From: Clusia tigrina
Taxonomy: Eukaryota; Arthropoda; Insecta; Diptera; Clusiidae
Direction: 5' to 3'
DNA: 64,000 nucleotides
Assembly (NCBI GenBank): GCA_920105625.2
Contig: OV050031.1
Span: forward strand, 1,653,501-1,717,500
Position 1 is the first letter of the stretch, and every line of letters starts with the position of its first letter. The notes beneath the pieces were generated by a model. The model was not told the DNA's origin, searched no databases, and saw only the letters and a program-made list of their open reading frames with translations. Shown piece after piece: positions 26,501 to 38,760 of this stretch. Both the position numbers and the translations under genes were made by a program.

Positions 26501-26849
26501 GCTGTGAGAGCGAGATTAGTGACAAATAATTTGTAGATGTTATAAACTACTGTATATGTTATAGCTACTTCGAAAGATCCAGTATTTTCTTCAGAGATCC
26601 TCCAATGGAAGGTAATTTTTATCCAGTCGATATCAAGTATGTGAAACTATAAAGCCCTAAATATTAGTTTGGCCATGAGTCGACTCTGAGTTTCTAAACA
26701 ATCCGCTATACTTGTATATCCAACCGATGTTAGTAGCAATGTAGAAATTGCTAATTCAAATCCATTCTTATAGTGCAAAGTTCTCTGCACTCTAAACAAC
26801 TTCTCTTGTGACTTATTCAATTGGTAGTTGAGTCTACTGTGACACTCAA
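20573..26849. other. No supported gene; possible non-LTR tail at 25353
   Basis: Over 6 kb without a convincing exon. Around 25350-25400 a TAGGTAGGTAGGTAAAATGGCTG segment resembles the minus-strand 3' end of a jockey-like element. A (TG)n/(TA) patch lies at 23198-23236. A cluster of CAGCTG-type E-box words lies at 22635-22670 (GAGCAGCTGAGCAGTTGAGC). The 116-codon frame at 26117-26467 is a low-complexity Phe/Ser-rich translation of a T-rich tract. Confidence 0.45.
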
Positions 26850-26940
26850 AGCACTAATGATGATTAATTTGTTCTGAGGCATGCCCAGAGAGCACAGAGA
26901 AGGGAAAGTCTTTTTCGCTGCCAGCGTCTGTAGCGGACAC

Positions 26941-27003
26941 ACCACGATTTTGAGTGGATTCACCACGATTCTGAGTGGATTCACCACGATTTTTAGTGGA
27001 TGC
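26941..27003 (-). repeat. 21-bp minisatellite, three copies, shared with 62.4 kb
   Basis: Three exact-length 21-bp units. On the minus strand each reads GAATCCACTCAGAATCGTGG plus T, translating as a heptad of the NRGESTQ type in the open frame. The same unit with the same flanks lies on the plus strand at 62381-62464 (four copies), so the array is carried by a dispersed repeat. Confidence 0.95.
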
Positions 27004-27314
27004 GAATACAATGTCCGTCTGCTTTATTTCGCTGCTTTGCCGTTTGACGTTTAAGTTTCTTCTCTCTGTGTTGAGAAGAACTTTGAACTTTGAAAGAACT
27101 TTGGCTTGTCTTAATACAGGAGAGTTATTCCAGGATTGATATATTTTTTCATTGGTGCATTGCTTCAGCAAACTTTCAATAGGATTACAATCCACAGAAA
27201 AGGGTTCACCACCAAATGAAAAGATAGAGTCTTCATTGCTAAATTATCAGCCTTCTGATTTCCTTCTACTCCTGTGTGGTCTGCTGCCAACTGTAGGGAT
27301 AGCTTATGAATACG

Positions 27315-27562
27315 CAGTTCAGGTTCCCTATACAGTACTATACTAGACCTACTTAAGAGTGCTCTCAAACCTTTTAATACTGCTTGATTGTCAGATAGTA
27401 TCACAATGTTTTTCCCCCGATACGTCCTCTCAATAGCTTATTAATACTTCGTAGGCAGTTCAGGTTCCCTATACAGTACTATACTAGACCTACTTAAGAG
27501 TGCTCTCAAACCTTTTAATGCTGCTTGATTGTCAGCTAGTATCACAATGTTTTTCCCCCGAT
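27315..27562. repeat. 141-bp-offset tandem duplication within the RNase H relic
   Basis: The segment beginning CAGTTCAGGTTCCCTATACA at 27315 recurs at 27456, about 107 bp long and differing at only a few bases. It duplicates the DNQAALKGLRALL catalytic block. Near identity implies the duplication is younger than the element's decay. Confidence 0.9.
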
Positions 27563-28084
27563 ACTTCCTCTCAATTTTAGACTGGGCACAATATCAGTTT
27601 CCGCTGGAACAATGCTTGCAAGGAACTCATTGGTATACAGTAGTCTGATCCAGGCCCAAACACTCCTGCCCAGGGCCGTCCACAGTATTAGAACTATCTG
27701 TATACCATAAGAGGGAGTTTTGCCTAATTTGATGCGTTTCGGTAAGAACGTTCCATTCTTTTTTGTTATTAAACTTTATACTATATTTGTATAAGCTCGA
27801 CTAAGCAGCATATTTTAACAAGCACAGCACAAAAACAATCCTAAAAGTATGCAACAAAATCTGTTTTTACTTTAAAGTGTTTTGGATTCTTCGTGAGAGA
27901 TGAGACAAAAAGGTTACATTTATTTTCAGGATACAAAGGGATAATAACTGTTGTTACTATGGATGTAAAGAGTTTTGTTTTAATGCTACTTAGCACACAC
28001 GTTGGTCAAAAATTAAATTTTATAAGAGATTTGCTGCTTCAAGCGAATTTTAAATCACTTTCATAAATAGCATGCATATACGAG

Positions 28085-28261
<177 letters not shown>

Positions 28262-30466
28262 AGGGCGGGCCAATTTGTATGGAGCCGAAAAATTCGATTA
28301 AAGCCAGCCCCTAGGATGATTCTATGGACAATTCTAAGCGACTTTGGTGAAGGAACCATAGGTCTATCTTGATTTTCGAGTCTACATTAAATTTCATTTC
28401 CAATGTAGAAGCAATCTTCGAGTTAAATAATACTAAGTAAATAAATAAATATGTGCTTATATAGATAGAAATTGCCAAGAAATAGCCATGAACCATAAAC
28501 CTAACTTCAAATTCATATATTCGAACTATATCTACAACATTAGATATAAGCTCCAGTTTATATCCCCTTCTCGTCAATGCTACAGGACATTAGTGATGTT
28601 ATCCATCAAAGAGGAAACTTTTCAATACACTAAAAAAGCACATAAAACAGAACGAATGCTGTGACATCTAACAACGCCCGTGGAACATGAAAGGATTCCA
28701 AAATTGGATAAAACAAAAATTTGCCAAAATCTATGCTAGAATGCGTTTCCGGGAGAGAATCGTTGTGTGCATATCTGTATGTAAATTCAATATTTTTATA
28801 TTCATTGTGCGCGTGTACACAAACAATTTGTTTGCACTAAAAACAACAAAGAAAATTAAAATTTTGCACTACGAGTAAAAAAGCTCTTCACTAAAATTCG
28901 ATTGAAATCAATTTCAAATGCGAATATTGAAAGTTTCAAAAATAAAATGCAAATGTAGTAATAAATTGCTTCAATAAAGTTTACAAAACGTCTCAAATGC
29001 TCAAAACAAATTGCATTTTGACCATTCACACAAACTCGTGTACACACCACCCACTCACACAAACACACATGCACACATTTGCCACTCGACACAACGCCAT
29101 TCAGATCCGTAAATTCGTTCATTCGTTCATTCTGCCATTCGTCAGTCAGTAAGAGTACAATTGTTGGTAAATGCATTTGTCTACGATAATGTTCTTCGAT
29201 TCTCCGTTGAAATCCTTTGTTCTCGAGCGTAAATTTAATTTTGATATTTGTTGACACTACGCAACACATGCGCCCATACGCCCATACACCAATACGCCCC
29301 GAAGAACGTCCCACCGCCCCACCGCCCAGCCGTCAAACGCCCGCCTAGAAGGAGTGACTGACTGAGTTACTTCCACTTCGACATGTAACAAATTAAGTTT
29401 GGCTTTCTCTGCGTGCGTGTTTTTGTGTGAATGTGCTCTATATTTATAAATGATGCTGTATTGTGTCTTTCTGGTGTTTTTTCATGTTTGCTCAATTGTA
29501 GTGCAGTTCGAGCAATGATTGAAATTCAATTTTGTCTTAGAGAGACTCTTGTGCACTTTGAATTTTTGTATCAGTTCTTCAAGCATCCAATTTAATTCAC
29601 GAGTAGTTTCCTACGCAGACGTTTCCTGTGACATTCCCCGTTAATTTCAAACTATTCCAGTCTCATTAATGCCTCTTCACGGAATTAAGAATTATTAAAA
29701 AAAATAGCATCCGAAAATTTCCGGTAGTAAAGTTTTTTTTTCGTTTCTAAATACTTTTCGTTTAACTTTGGCGAAGAAAAACTTTCTTTTTCAGCTATCG
29801 TCGTAATTCGTTTGTTTGCCAGCGCCTGCAGTTGTGTGCCTCTCCAATCATTGTTCAAAACTTTTCAATTTCTGTTGAAACAATTCCAGGCAAATTAGTG
29901 AAAGAGAAAATATTGTTACAAGTATTTTTAATTAGCAATGTAAATATTTAAACAAACAAATTTTATTCTTGCGCTTCATCAAATGTTGGATGCATAGTGA
30001 TGTCTGCCAAGTTTCCTATAGTCAATAAAAATATATTTAGGAAAATTCGCAATTTCTGTGATGAAGGTTGACAGCTCAAGATACTTGAATATGCTTCTTA
30101 GTACAGCAATCATGTCTACTGATAGATTCAATCAAATACGTTGGAATTCCATAAACGATACATGGTGAGAGTATCTTCAAAATTTTGTATAAATACTTTT
30201 ATTTCTCCTCATGTACATAATTTAATTTAATAGGTGATATTCTTATTGCAACGAAATGACCACTTCATTATTCGTGAAATTTTAATAAATGTAGCATACA
30301 AATTATATCTACAAATATGATCTGCATGTGACCTACTCTCATACCTCATTCTCGGTATGCCATAAATCAATAATTAACTCCTTCTCTCATGCCAGGAGAA
30401 ATGAACTTTGAGTTATCAATGCCAAATACGATACGAGTACATGAGGAATATGCGGCGGATATATGT

Positions 30467-30503
30467 CGAAAGAGATATCAATGCCGCTTTGATATCTCTT
30501 TCG
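30467..30503. repeat. Perfect 14-bp hairpin with 9-nt loop
   Basis: CGAAAGAGATATCA, loop ATGCCGCTT, then TGATATCTCTTTCG. A palindrome, GCATTAATGC, follows directly. Confidence 0.9.
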
Positions 30504-30745
30504 CATTAATGCGTTAATTCATCCTTACTCGAATGTCTGAAAAGCAGCGAAAATAAATAAAATGGCTTGCAGTAGGAGAGTTGAGTGCAGTTGTGACTTA
30601 CAAGCAGCACGAATAAACGTGATATATGGAAGCAAAAGTTCATGTTGAGGAGTTCTTATATTAAATGAAGCCTTGCAGCAATTATTTAATAATAAAAACA
30701 CTTTAATTAATGTTGGATTATAGAAGCAGTTTTTATAGGACAATT

Positions 30746-31278
30746 CAGTGATCGAACTATTATCTACACTAACAACGATTGTGTTAATTTATCAATAACG
30801 AAAATGTTAATTTATCAATATTTTCACGAAAATTTTGCACTTTCACAAGGCCAAAACTGCCTGAAGGAGCGTTCCAATGCTTTTGCGATGTACTAGAGAG
30901 TTCTTAACTATTGTCTTGGCTACAATTTTTGTCTGAATATTGGATCGAAAATCTCAATGCTTTGGATGTTATAGGCCAAAATATCCAAAAAAAACGTGAC
31001 AAAAAGTGGTGAATTTTCTACATTTTCGACTTTTCGACCATGAAAACGAAGTTTTTTCTAAGTAATATGTTCAGAGAAATTGTAGCCCGAGACAATAGCT
31101 ACAACGTTACTTTTGAAAATAAGTCAAAATTTCAAATACTTTACGAAATATGAGACCAAGAAAATTTGCAAATATTCCAAAAAAATAAAGTCTGAGAAAA
31201 AACTGCAAGTCAAAATCTGGAAGCTCGATTTTCACCGTAATCGTATGGTCTAGTGGACTTTTTTGCTCAGTACATAAA
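30746..31278. mobile_element. Candidate non-autonomous Tc1-type element (weak)
   Basis: The left edge reads CAGTGATCGAACTATT. The right edge, reverse complemented, reads TACTGAGCAAAAAAGTCC, both compatible with Tc1-family CAGTG ends. The interior is A-rich, without a coding frame, and unlike its surroundings. No target-site duplication is clear, so this is only a suggestion. Confidence 0.25.
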
Positions 31279-32827
31279 GAGAAATTAGTACGAGGCCTTT
31301 GATTAAAGTAAGATTTGTAGTGTATTTGTCATAGTCAATACGACCGACTGTCTAATATGATTTACTCGTTTTGCTTATCTTTTATGTTTCCTGCACTCCT
31401 CAAACTTTCAGTCACTCAAATTGGCTCGACTCGCAATTTCTAAGAAGCCTTGAGCACGATTCTGCGAAGATTTGTAAATACTCTCCCACTGCGTGTCTAT
31501 TAAACGCATTTGGCGATGATGGGGTTATGCACCCAACATAATTTGCTTCATTTAAATTCGCCTACCATGGGCATTTAAATTCAGCCTATTTTTTTAATGA
31601 GTTTAATCACATTAATTAAAGTGTTCTTAAATTTTGCAATAAACTTGTTTCATATTAATATTTTCTGCAAAATGTAAACCAACAATTATCACGGTAAAAT
31701 AACAAAATGGCAATTAACTCCATGCCGACATTCAATGCGGTGATTGCCGGCACGTAGTGAACTGGTTGTAGAGTTATTTATACACACTTTAAAAAAGCAG
31801 TGAAACGGAAATAACTGAATTTAAAAGTTAATATAAAAGTAGTGAAACGTTTCATGTCTATCAAAGTTAGGTGTGACCAATGCGATCGAATATTCTCATA
31901 ATTTTAGTTTCGCATTGGCAATTCCATGTTTTCAAAGGACCTTTTTCACATATGAAAAATATTAATATTCGAATGAGTAACGAAGATATCCTATTTCTAA
32001 GATTATTAGGAAGGTTAGGGAACCACTCCTTTCGACTCGAAATATTAAAGCAAAGCCGCCACCAACCACTTCAGGTCAGGTCAGTATGGTGCCAGAGCAA
32101 ATCCTGCTTTATTTAAAGAGCATTTTTATACTTCATACATCCTGATATTAAATTTTAGCATAAAGTGGTCAGCAGGCAATTGTCAGCACGGCAGAGTGGA
32201 CCTCTTAAATGAATTAAAATAATATTTCACATATTATTCAATCAACGTTTATTTTTTACCGAATTCCATTAAAAGTGTTGCTTTTGTTTTCAATTAAATG
32301 TTTGTTTATTTGTGAAGCTTTCGGTATTTAATGTTAATTCTTACCTAAAAATAACACGCATTTTTTAATATTGTCCCCTAAAAATACAAAATGAGTTTTT
32401 TTCGCATTCGCACTCGCATATTTTAGTATCCGACATCACCAGAATCGGAATGTGGAACTGGTAAATCAGAGTGTCCGTTAAGAACCAGGAATTTACATTC
32501 AATGGGATTCCTCACGGTCCTGACTGCATCGCATTTTCAAAAAGGATTTCCTTACATATTTCATATCAGAATTAAAGTGTGTATGGTCAGAAGCATCACA
32601 ATGAATGATTTCACAAAGATTTCAAATGAATGAAGTTCTGAACTCAATAATTATCAACGAAGGTGATTTAAATGGTTATGATCGCAAGCAGAATAGTAGA
32701 ATTTTGGAAAGCGAAAACACAAAATTATCCATGAAGTAGAAATACACTTACTTCGATTCATAGTTTTTGTTATGTCGATTATAATCATTGGTCCACATAT
32801 TTTTCAGAACATGCATAGTCCACTGGA

Positions 32828-32879
32828 GCAAGTAACCTGCCACTGTTGCAAGTAACCTGCCACTGTTGCAAGTAACCTG
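32828..32879. repeat. 20-bp tandem repeat, 2.6 copies
   Basis: GCAAGTAACCTGCCACTGTT at 32828 and 32848, followed by a partial third unit ending CCTGG. Confidence 0.95.
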
Positions 32880-33106
32880 GTACCCAACTGCAAAATTGCT
32901 TCGCCTCAGATGCGGTTCCAGCAAAATCGGGGGGTACTTCACATGCTGCAATGACCAGAATGCATATTTTAAAGGAGTTGTTAAGTAACCGAATAATTTC
33001 AACGGGTGGGTGAATTAAACCTCTTCTATGTTCACTCGATTTCCTTCATGAGACTTTTGTCTATGGGATTAGCTGATATATAAAGTCTATATAGAAAAGC
33101 CTTGGA

Positions 33107-34110
33107 CTAATAATAATAATAATAATTTAGTTTTAGTAGTTTGCTCCATGGCCGACACTGCGACCTAAAAGATCTTTTGTGTCATACTACATGTGTAATT
33201 AATGATATATGTGACCACAACTGTCCGATCTACTATGCCCTATAGGTTTATTACCAGCGTTTATTCCGTAATGCCATAGCATTTCGTACGTTTGGTGATG
33301 TCAAAGCGTCACAATTAAAGTTATCATGTTCTTTTCTACCTAGTTGTTCCTTCTCTAAAGAAAGGAAGTAGCTGAAAGTCATGTCCCTTCATTATCTTTT
33401 CCGCTTTATGGATGAATTTGAGAATGTCCATAACAGGAGAATTCTTTATTTCTTCCAGAGCCAGCTGGTCGCGGTGGAATATGTTCATTCTGGATCTTGC
33501 CAACGCAGTGCAGTTGTTCTGTGGTTTACCGGCACTCCGTACCATCAAGAATGTGGATTTTAGTCCGGTGATATTTCAGGTAGTACTGACGTGATAGAAA
33601 ACTTCCTATTTTCCCTATGTTTGCTTTGCACATATTAAGCAATTCTTTATTGTAGGTGAGTGGCCTTACCAGTCTTTTGGCTAGGCGAAGTCCCTCTATC
33701 CCTTCCCAGTGTGACATTCTGAGACCATGTTCCCAGCTATCTTCCCTGGATTTAGCCTCCAGAGTATGGACCTATGAGGCTTGCTGCAGAACCGGCCCTA
33801 GCCAGATCGTCAGCAATTTCATTGCCTTCGATCCCCGAGTGACCCGGGACCCAGCAAATTGCACCTTGTTTGTTGCACCTACAGATTGTAGGTTTTTGAA
33901 GCATTCTTCAACCAGTTTAATATGAAATATGAAGCTAATGCTTGTAATGCAGCTTGACTATCTGAATAGATAGCTATGTGTGCGCCCTTGACACAGATTG
34001 AGATTACTTGAATTTCAGCCTGGAAGACGCTAGGCCACCTGCCCATTGGTTCTGAGATTTTGGTATTTGGTCCCCTGCAGCCTCGGGCTATTCTAGTCTT
34101 GAAATTTTTC
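33107..34110 (-). pseudogene. 3' part of a non-LTR retrotransposon (RNase H to 3' tail)
   Basis: On the minus strand, in order: SEPMGRWPSVFQAEIQVIS (RNase H Glu block, about 34035), IYSDSQAALQALAS (Asp block, about 33965), a WVPGHSGIEGNEIADDLA-like block broken by a frameshift near 33850, then MSHWEGIEGLRLAKRLVR, YYLKYHRTKIHILDGTECR and ALARSRMNIF, which are the C-terminal region usually holding a CCHC-type zinc knuckle. The frame ends at about 33336. A 3' UTR with AAGATCTTTTAGGTCGCAGTG follows and ends in a (TTA)n tail at about 33107-33125. The element is 5'-truncated, as is usual for target-primed insertion, and carries frameshifts. Its 3' UTR motif resembles that of the fragment at 48840-49135, so the two are probably one family. 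Confidence 0.75.
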
Positions 34111-36402
34111 TTTCTCTACAGTTTTCTCTATGAGTCGAAGCTTCAGTTATTAGTACTCATGCTCCCAAACCTTTGCTCTATCATTCAGTCTATGATTCAG
34201 CTTATGATTCAGTTATGGTGCCAGGAACATTTAAATAAAAATAAATAAACCACATCTTCTGGAGCTGAAAATTCATATACAACCAGAAACGGAAGCCACA
34301 AAGTCATCAACTTTTAAATCGCTGATGGAAAACACTTTTCCAAGAACCCATTTTTGAGTACTCAAAAACATATTTTTTGGACTCTTCTTAAAAACACCCT
34401 TACCGTAAATATCCATTAAAATACAAAAATAGAAAATAAAAAACTTATTTCAAATATGCCACTACTGTTGGGTTGTTTGACAATATGAGCAGTTCCCTGA
34501 AACATTTTAAAGAGTTTATTTTATTAAATCATTGGTAAATATACTTGAACTAATGCAGTTTTGTGACGGTGGTCCTTTGTTTGTATGTACTCATGTATCT
34601 GACGTTTCTAGTCAGGAAAACACCAAAAACCTCCCCGGTCCAACGGCAACTTGGCTGAAAGGCAGCAGAACACAACAAGTTAAAAACAACAATTCAAAGT
34701 TGTTTTGTTGTTTGTTTATTGCTGTAAAGGTGTCTCTGCTGATTCCTATCAGCGGCAAGGCAGCAAGACCGAACCGCACACAACTTTGTAACAATGCTGA
34801 ATGGTGGGTCGACGGGCCGGACGGACGGACGGACGGACACATGTGCCCTTACAGCAATTTATGCTGATATGGGCGCTCACATACGGGCTGGAAATAAAAT
34901 CGGCTCAACGGAAGCAGCATTAGCGGCAGAGGAAACAAAAACGGACTCAAAATCTGATCAAACTGGAGCGTGCTTGTAGAACAAGAAATCTCTGTTGCAC
35001 CCTTTGATTGCTCTCCAGCAACTACCAAAGCATCAGATGCATGCAACCAATTAACTTTTGTTTTATTTGGCAGGTAACTAGGAGTAAAACATTGCTAAGC
35101 AGCAGAGCAGTTTCCCTTAAATTCATTCGACGATGTTTCTAATCTCAAATACCCTGCAAGAAAGTTTCCTTTTAAAGAAAACAAATTATATCCTTTTAAG
35201 CCACAACTCTTGAGTTAATCTGTTTGCTATTGAGCACCTTGATTTGCTTGATGAAACTTAGCGCAAGTGCTTAAAATTAAAAATTGACTCGACAGTCATC
35301 GACAACGCAGTCAACTGCTTCGAATTGCAGCGCTTGCACCCACGCGTTACTGGAGTAATGCAACAAAACTCGTAATTTAAAGAATGAAATGTCATTAGCA
35401 CTAAGCGGAATTCTTTATTTCACCTATTATAGCGACTCCACTCACTTATCTGAGCTATCTGAATTCTACGAAATGTACACAACTGCGGCGCACAATGAAT
35501 GGAAGTTAAGTTGGTTGGTTGGTTGGTTGGTTGGCTGGCTGGCTGGCAGCAGTTAACGTTACCGCACAAGTGTCCTCTTCACCAGTGTCAACATAAGAGC
35601 ATGCCACACCGCAACTGGAAGTAACTGGGCTACGCAAACTCTTCAGCGTGTGATGTTGTTTTCTTTTATTTTATTTTCCTACTCCCCTTTTTGTTGCATT
35701 TTTCCTATTCCATTTTATTTTATATTTTCCTTTGGTGCAAATATTAATGGCACCCGCAAACTTCAATGCTGCCAATGGCTTCAATGAGCAAATGGAATTC
35801 TTGGCGTATTCGCATGTAAGTAGGTAAGTACTTTGGAAACTATTTGCAGCCAGCGCAGTGGCAATATGGCTGTGCGTTTAGCTCAGCAAGTCCTGTTGGT
35901 GATTTTATCCCCGAGAGTGGATGGTTGGAGGCAAGGGCCACCTAGGTAGCTTCTAAAGCACTTAGTGTGCAGTTAGCGTGAATTATAACCAACAAACATT
36001 TTTGCTTTGGCTTCACGTGTGCTGCTCGTATGCGTGCACACATTTCTCCGTGCTGCACTGCGTGGAAAGTGGAATAGAATTTATTGGAGTGCCGGTAATG
36101 CACCTTTAAATATTTTTCTATGACGGAATGGTATTGTCTACATTACGATTTGGTGAAAGCATTTAATTATACCCACATTAAGCGGTCGAACTGTGTTGGG
36201 GGATTGTCACATTATTAATACTAGATTCTAAGTGAAAGCATGTATAACCACGCCCACCAAACAGAAGTTTTCGAAACTTCAAACCAGTACAGGATTTATA
36301 GAAAAAATTCTCAGAAGACTCATATCTATATAGACATAGACAAGAAAAGTGGAGGAACAATTTTTGAGAATGGAAAAAATCTGTTCCCACTAATCACTGT
36401 CA
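34111..36402. other. No supported gene; microsatellites
   Basis: Contains a (GGAC)n run at about 34813-34838 and a (TTGG)n(CTGG)n run at about 35512-35548. Open frames across the first (for example 34532-34867 plus and 34612-34842 minus) have no recognisable domain. Confidence 0.5.
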
Positions 36403-36478
36403 TAGGTTAGGTTATATGGCTGTCCTAAGACTCACTTAGGTTTTTTCAAGGCCAATTGTGGCCACTAGAGCTTTTTCC
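36403..36478 (-). mobile_element. Probable non-LTR retrotransposon 3' terminus
   Basis: Minus strand: GTGGCCACAATTGGCCTTG, CCTAAGTGAGTCTTAGGACA, then GCCATATAACCTAACCTA, a 3' UTR and CCTAA-type tail common to insect jockey-like elements. No coding part adjoins it. Confidence 0.4.
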
Positions 36479-36559
36479 CCCACACCTCCGGATCCTCCTT
36501 ATCCTGTGGATTTGATAAAAGTACCCACTTTCGTTAACTTCATCCGGGAAATCTCCTCA

Positions 36560-36750
36560 ATGCATGATCACTCTCATAACTCGTTACCTATGCAAGATTT
36601 ATGGACGATAATTGCTTTGAAGAAACGCATTCGCACTGTAATGACATATACAAGAAATGGGGGATGAGTTTAATAACACCCTCACCACCCATATTTACAA
36701 AGCTAGAGACTTCATTTCAATTTACCATATACAGGATCCTGTTGATGATT
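36560..36750. repeat. Dispersed repeat, copy 1 (partner at 39805)
   Basis: About 185 bp similar to 39805-39995 in the same orientation, sharing CACTCTCATAACTCG, CAAGATTTATGGACGA, TTGCTTTGAAGAA and AGGATCCTGTTGAT. The family is not identified. Downstream, to about 37250, weakly gag-like plus-strand reading exists but is full of stops. Confidence 0.75.
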
Positions 36751-37279
36751 CAATGACAAAAAAGGTTTTGAATGTCAAGAAATGCAGTCTATATGTGCCG
36801 CCCACTATTCCCACTTTCTAATCACTGAACCTGTACAAGTCTTGTGTCACAAATAATGTATTCAGAGTCATATTATCACTATAAAGCCATACAACAGAAA
36901 ATGGGCTCAATGATACAAGGAAAACGCGTCCTTTCTAAAAAACAAATCTCAAGACCTTATTGGAAATTATTGAATTCACCCCAGCTCCTGTTGATATGTA
37001 GAAAAAGATGGTAGTCATGTTCATTCGTGCCACCCGAAAAGGGCGCACTTAGGCCAACATTGACCCTTTGTGATACCGCATGAGACAACAGGTCCCATCC
37101 CTTTCAAAGGTCCAGCCATTTGGAGCTTTTAATGGAGCAGTTGATGGAGCTATTATTTTTTTTTAGATATCTCCCAAGGAGTCCAGAACTCCACTACTAC
37201 ATCCACCATTCTCCCGCATTCATGAGTAACGCCATGCCCCACACTACCTTTCCTTAATTATCCTTTTTGTTTCATTTAC

Positions 37280-38760
37280 TCGTGTTCGTCAAGTAGTCAG
37301 CTCTATTCTCAGTAGATGTGTATTTAGCTTTTGGATTGCTCTTTTAGAACAAGAGTATTCGTCGGCGTATATTGTAAGATTTATGTTAGTTGGCAAATCG
37401 GATATATACATCAGATACAATAGAGAGCCCAGCCTGGCTTCCTGTGGTCCTCCTGCTACAATAAGGCAGTCGCTAGATGTGAAACTTTTGTACCTGGACC
37501 TATATAAGGGTTGAAGATAAATGATAGCAGTGTCTTTTAAATTTGATAGGCACCTTACTTTGTTCTTTTATAATGATCAAGGAATCAAGGAGTTGGTGAA
37601 CGCATATAGATGGTGATTTTCGTATGTAATATATTTTTGTCCCTGGTTCCACATTTTATGAAATGCCTGGATAGGTATGTAGGAGTGGCCGTCTAGTTTG
37701 CCAAAAGCACACTGAAATGCCTGAGCACTTCTAAAAATTTTGTAGTGCAATACCATTCATTTATCTGATACAATTCTGTGAACTTTCTCAACTGTCCCGT
37801 GCTTTTCTTTTTGATGTGGGATTACACTATAAGACTCGAGATAGGGTTACAACTTTCCCAATAATAGTATTCAAATAACTTAGAAAGCGTTGGTATAAGA
37901 GTAAAATGCCTATGAGATTATATAAGCACTGGATTTCTATCAGCTTCAGGTATCATGATGATTTGCGACGTCTTCCAAGGTTTCGGATAATATCCCAGTC
38001 GGATTGTGTATTTAGGTCAGCTGCCTCACCGCAATTCCTGTTAGCTCGATAACCATCTTGCTAGTTATGGATCTTATCCAGGCGCTTTTCTTGAGTGGAA
38101 TTACTTGTTTATTATATCATTAACTTGTCTTACTTTTAATTTCGTGGTCCATGCTAATTAATCAGTGGTTGCTTGACTAATCAATGGTGGGAGTCCTACG
38201 TCACTGTTTGTTGAATTTGGCTTAAACACATTATTTCGATGTCCTGCAAAAACGCTAGTCTTCTTAGCATCAGATCTGGCGCAATTGCTGTTATAAGTCT
38301 TCACGAGAGTCTCCAACTGTGTCGGTCTACTAATTTTCGTTTGTCCCTTTCCATAGCGAATAATCACTTACTGTTGAAGAGGAAAAGTTCTGGAGGTAGT
38401 ATTCTAAGTCCTCTTCCTTCTCATCATGTGAGGTTTTTGCGAAATTTTCACCCACATTTTTCCAATTGAACTTTGAGTGCTGGTGATCTGCTCTTTTGCC
38501 ACTCCTTTCTCTATTTTCTTTTTGCTTTGATTAGTTGCCGAATTTCAATTGAAGATTATTGTAGAGAATTCACAATTTCACGCTTATGTTGGTTGAGTCC
38601 ACTGGCATTCCTACGACAGATTTTCGATTCATTAATTTGTTAGCAGGAAGTATTTGTAGAAATTGTAACTGTGGTTGCGCATTACCTTCCTGCATTATAA
38701 TTTGCATGGAAGTCACGAAATGGGTCAGGGTCTGCGTCAGAGTTATAATCATTCCCTCGA
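37280..38760 (-). pseudogene. Jockey-like non-LTR ORF2 (EN start and reverse transcriptase), dead
   Basis: On the minus strand from about 38760: the C-terminal part of a preceding ORF1-like frame (38570-38752); a WNANGLNQHKREI-like start of the apurinic endonuclease in another frame near 38600; then, after loss of most of the endonuclease, DAKKTSVFAGHRNNVFKPN (the usual pre-RT linker, about 38270); AKMVIELTGIAVRQLT (RT palm region); and GGPQEARLGSLLYLMYISDLP with TIYADEYS at about 37340-37450. The last block is the QGSVLGPLLY ... YADD core, with the second catalytic Asp of YADD replaced by Glu. Frameshifts and stops occur between the blocks. ORF1 overlapping the ORF2 start is normal for the jockey clade. 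The copy cannot encode a working enzyme. Confidence 0.75.

Larger units (their letters stand above)
26850..27740 (-). pseudogene. RNase H region of a non-LTR retrotransposon, decayed
   Basis: Reading the minus strand from about 27735, there is WYTDSSNTVDG (first Asp block of RNase H), then LFQ-type sequence, DNQAALKGLRALLSR (Asp block, here present twice), and AADHTGVEGNQKADNLA (the GHSGVEGNEKADELA block; the first Gly is Asp). A downstream stretch CNPIESLLKQCTNEKIYQSW and NNSPVLRQAKVLSKF then matches the usual post-RNase H linker. Frames change between blocks and stops interrupt them. RNase H degrades the RNA strand of the cDNA hybrid in I/LOA-type and related elements. After residue ~1 of the tail at 27100 the sequence switches to a different repeat with a 21-bp minisatellite. 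Confidence 0.75.
28262..33106. other. No supported gene; hairpins and a possible Tc1-type relic
   Basis: About 4.8 kb with no exon that I can support. The 152-codon minus frame at 28856-29314 runs through CACAC-rich and CGCCCATA repeat DNA and shows no domain. A perfect hairpin lies at 30467-30503, and a candidate non-autonomous element at 30746-31275. Confidence 0.45.

Noticed and set aside
26941..27003. CRISPR-like array of short repeats
   Set aside because: The units are directly abutting without spacers and lie in eukaryotic transposon DNA.
28856..29314. 152-codon minus-strand frame, the longest in its region
   Set aside because: It crosses CACAC-rich and CGCCCATA-type repeat DNA and shows no domain, splice context or coding composition.
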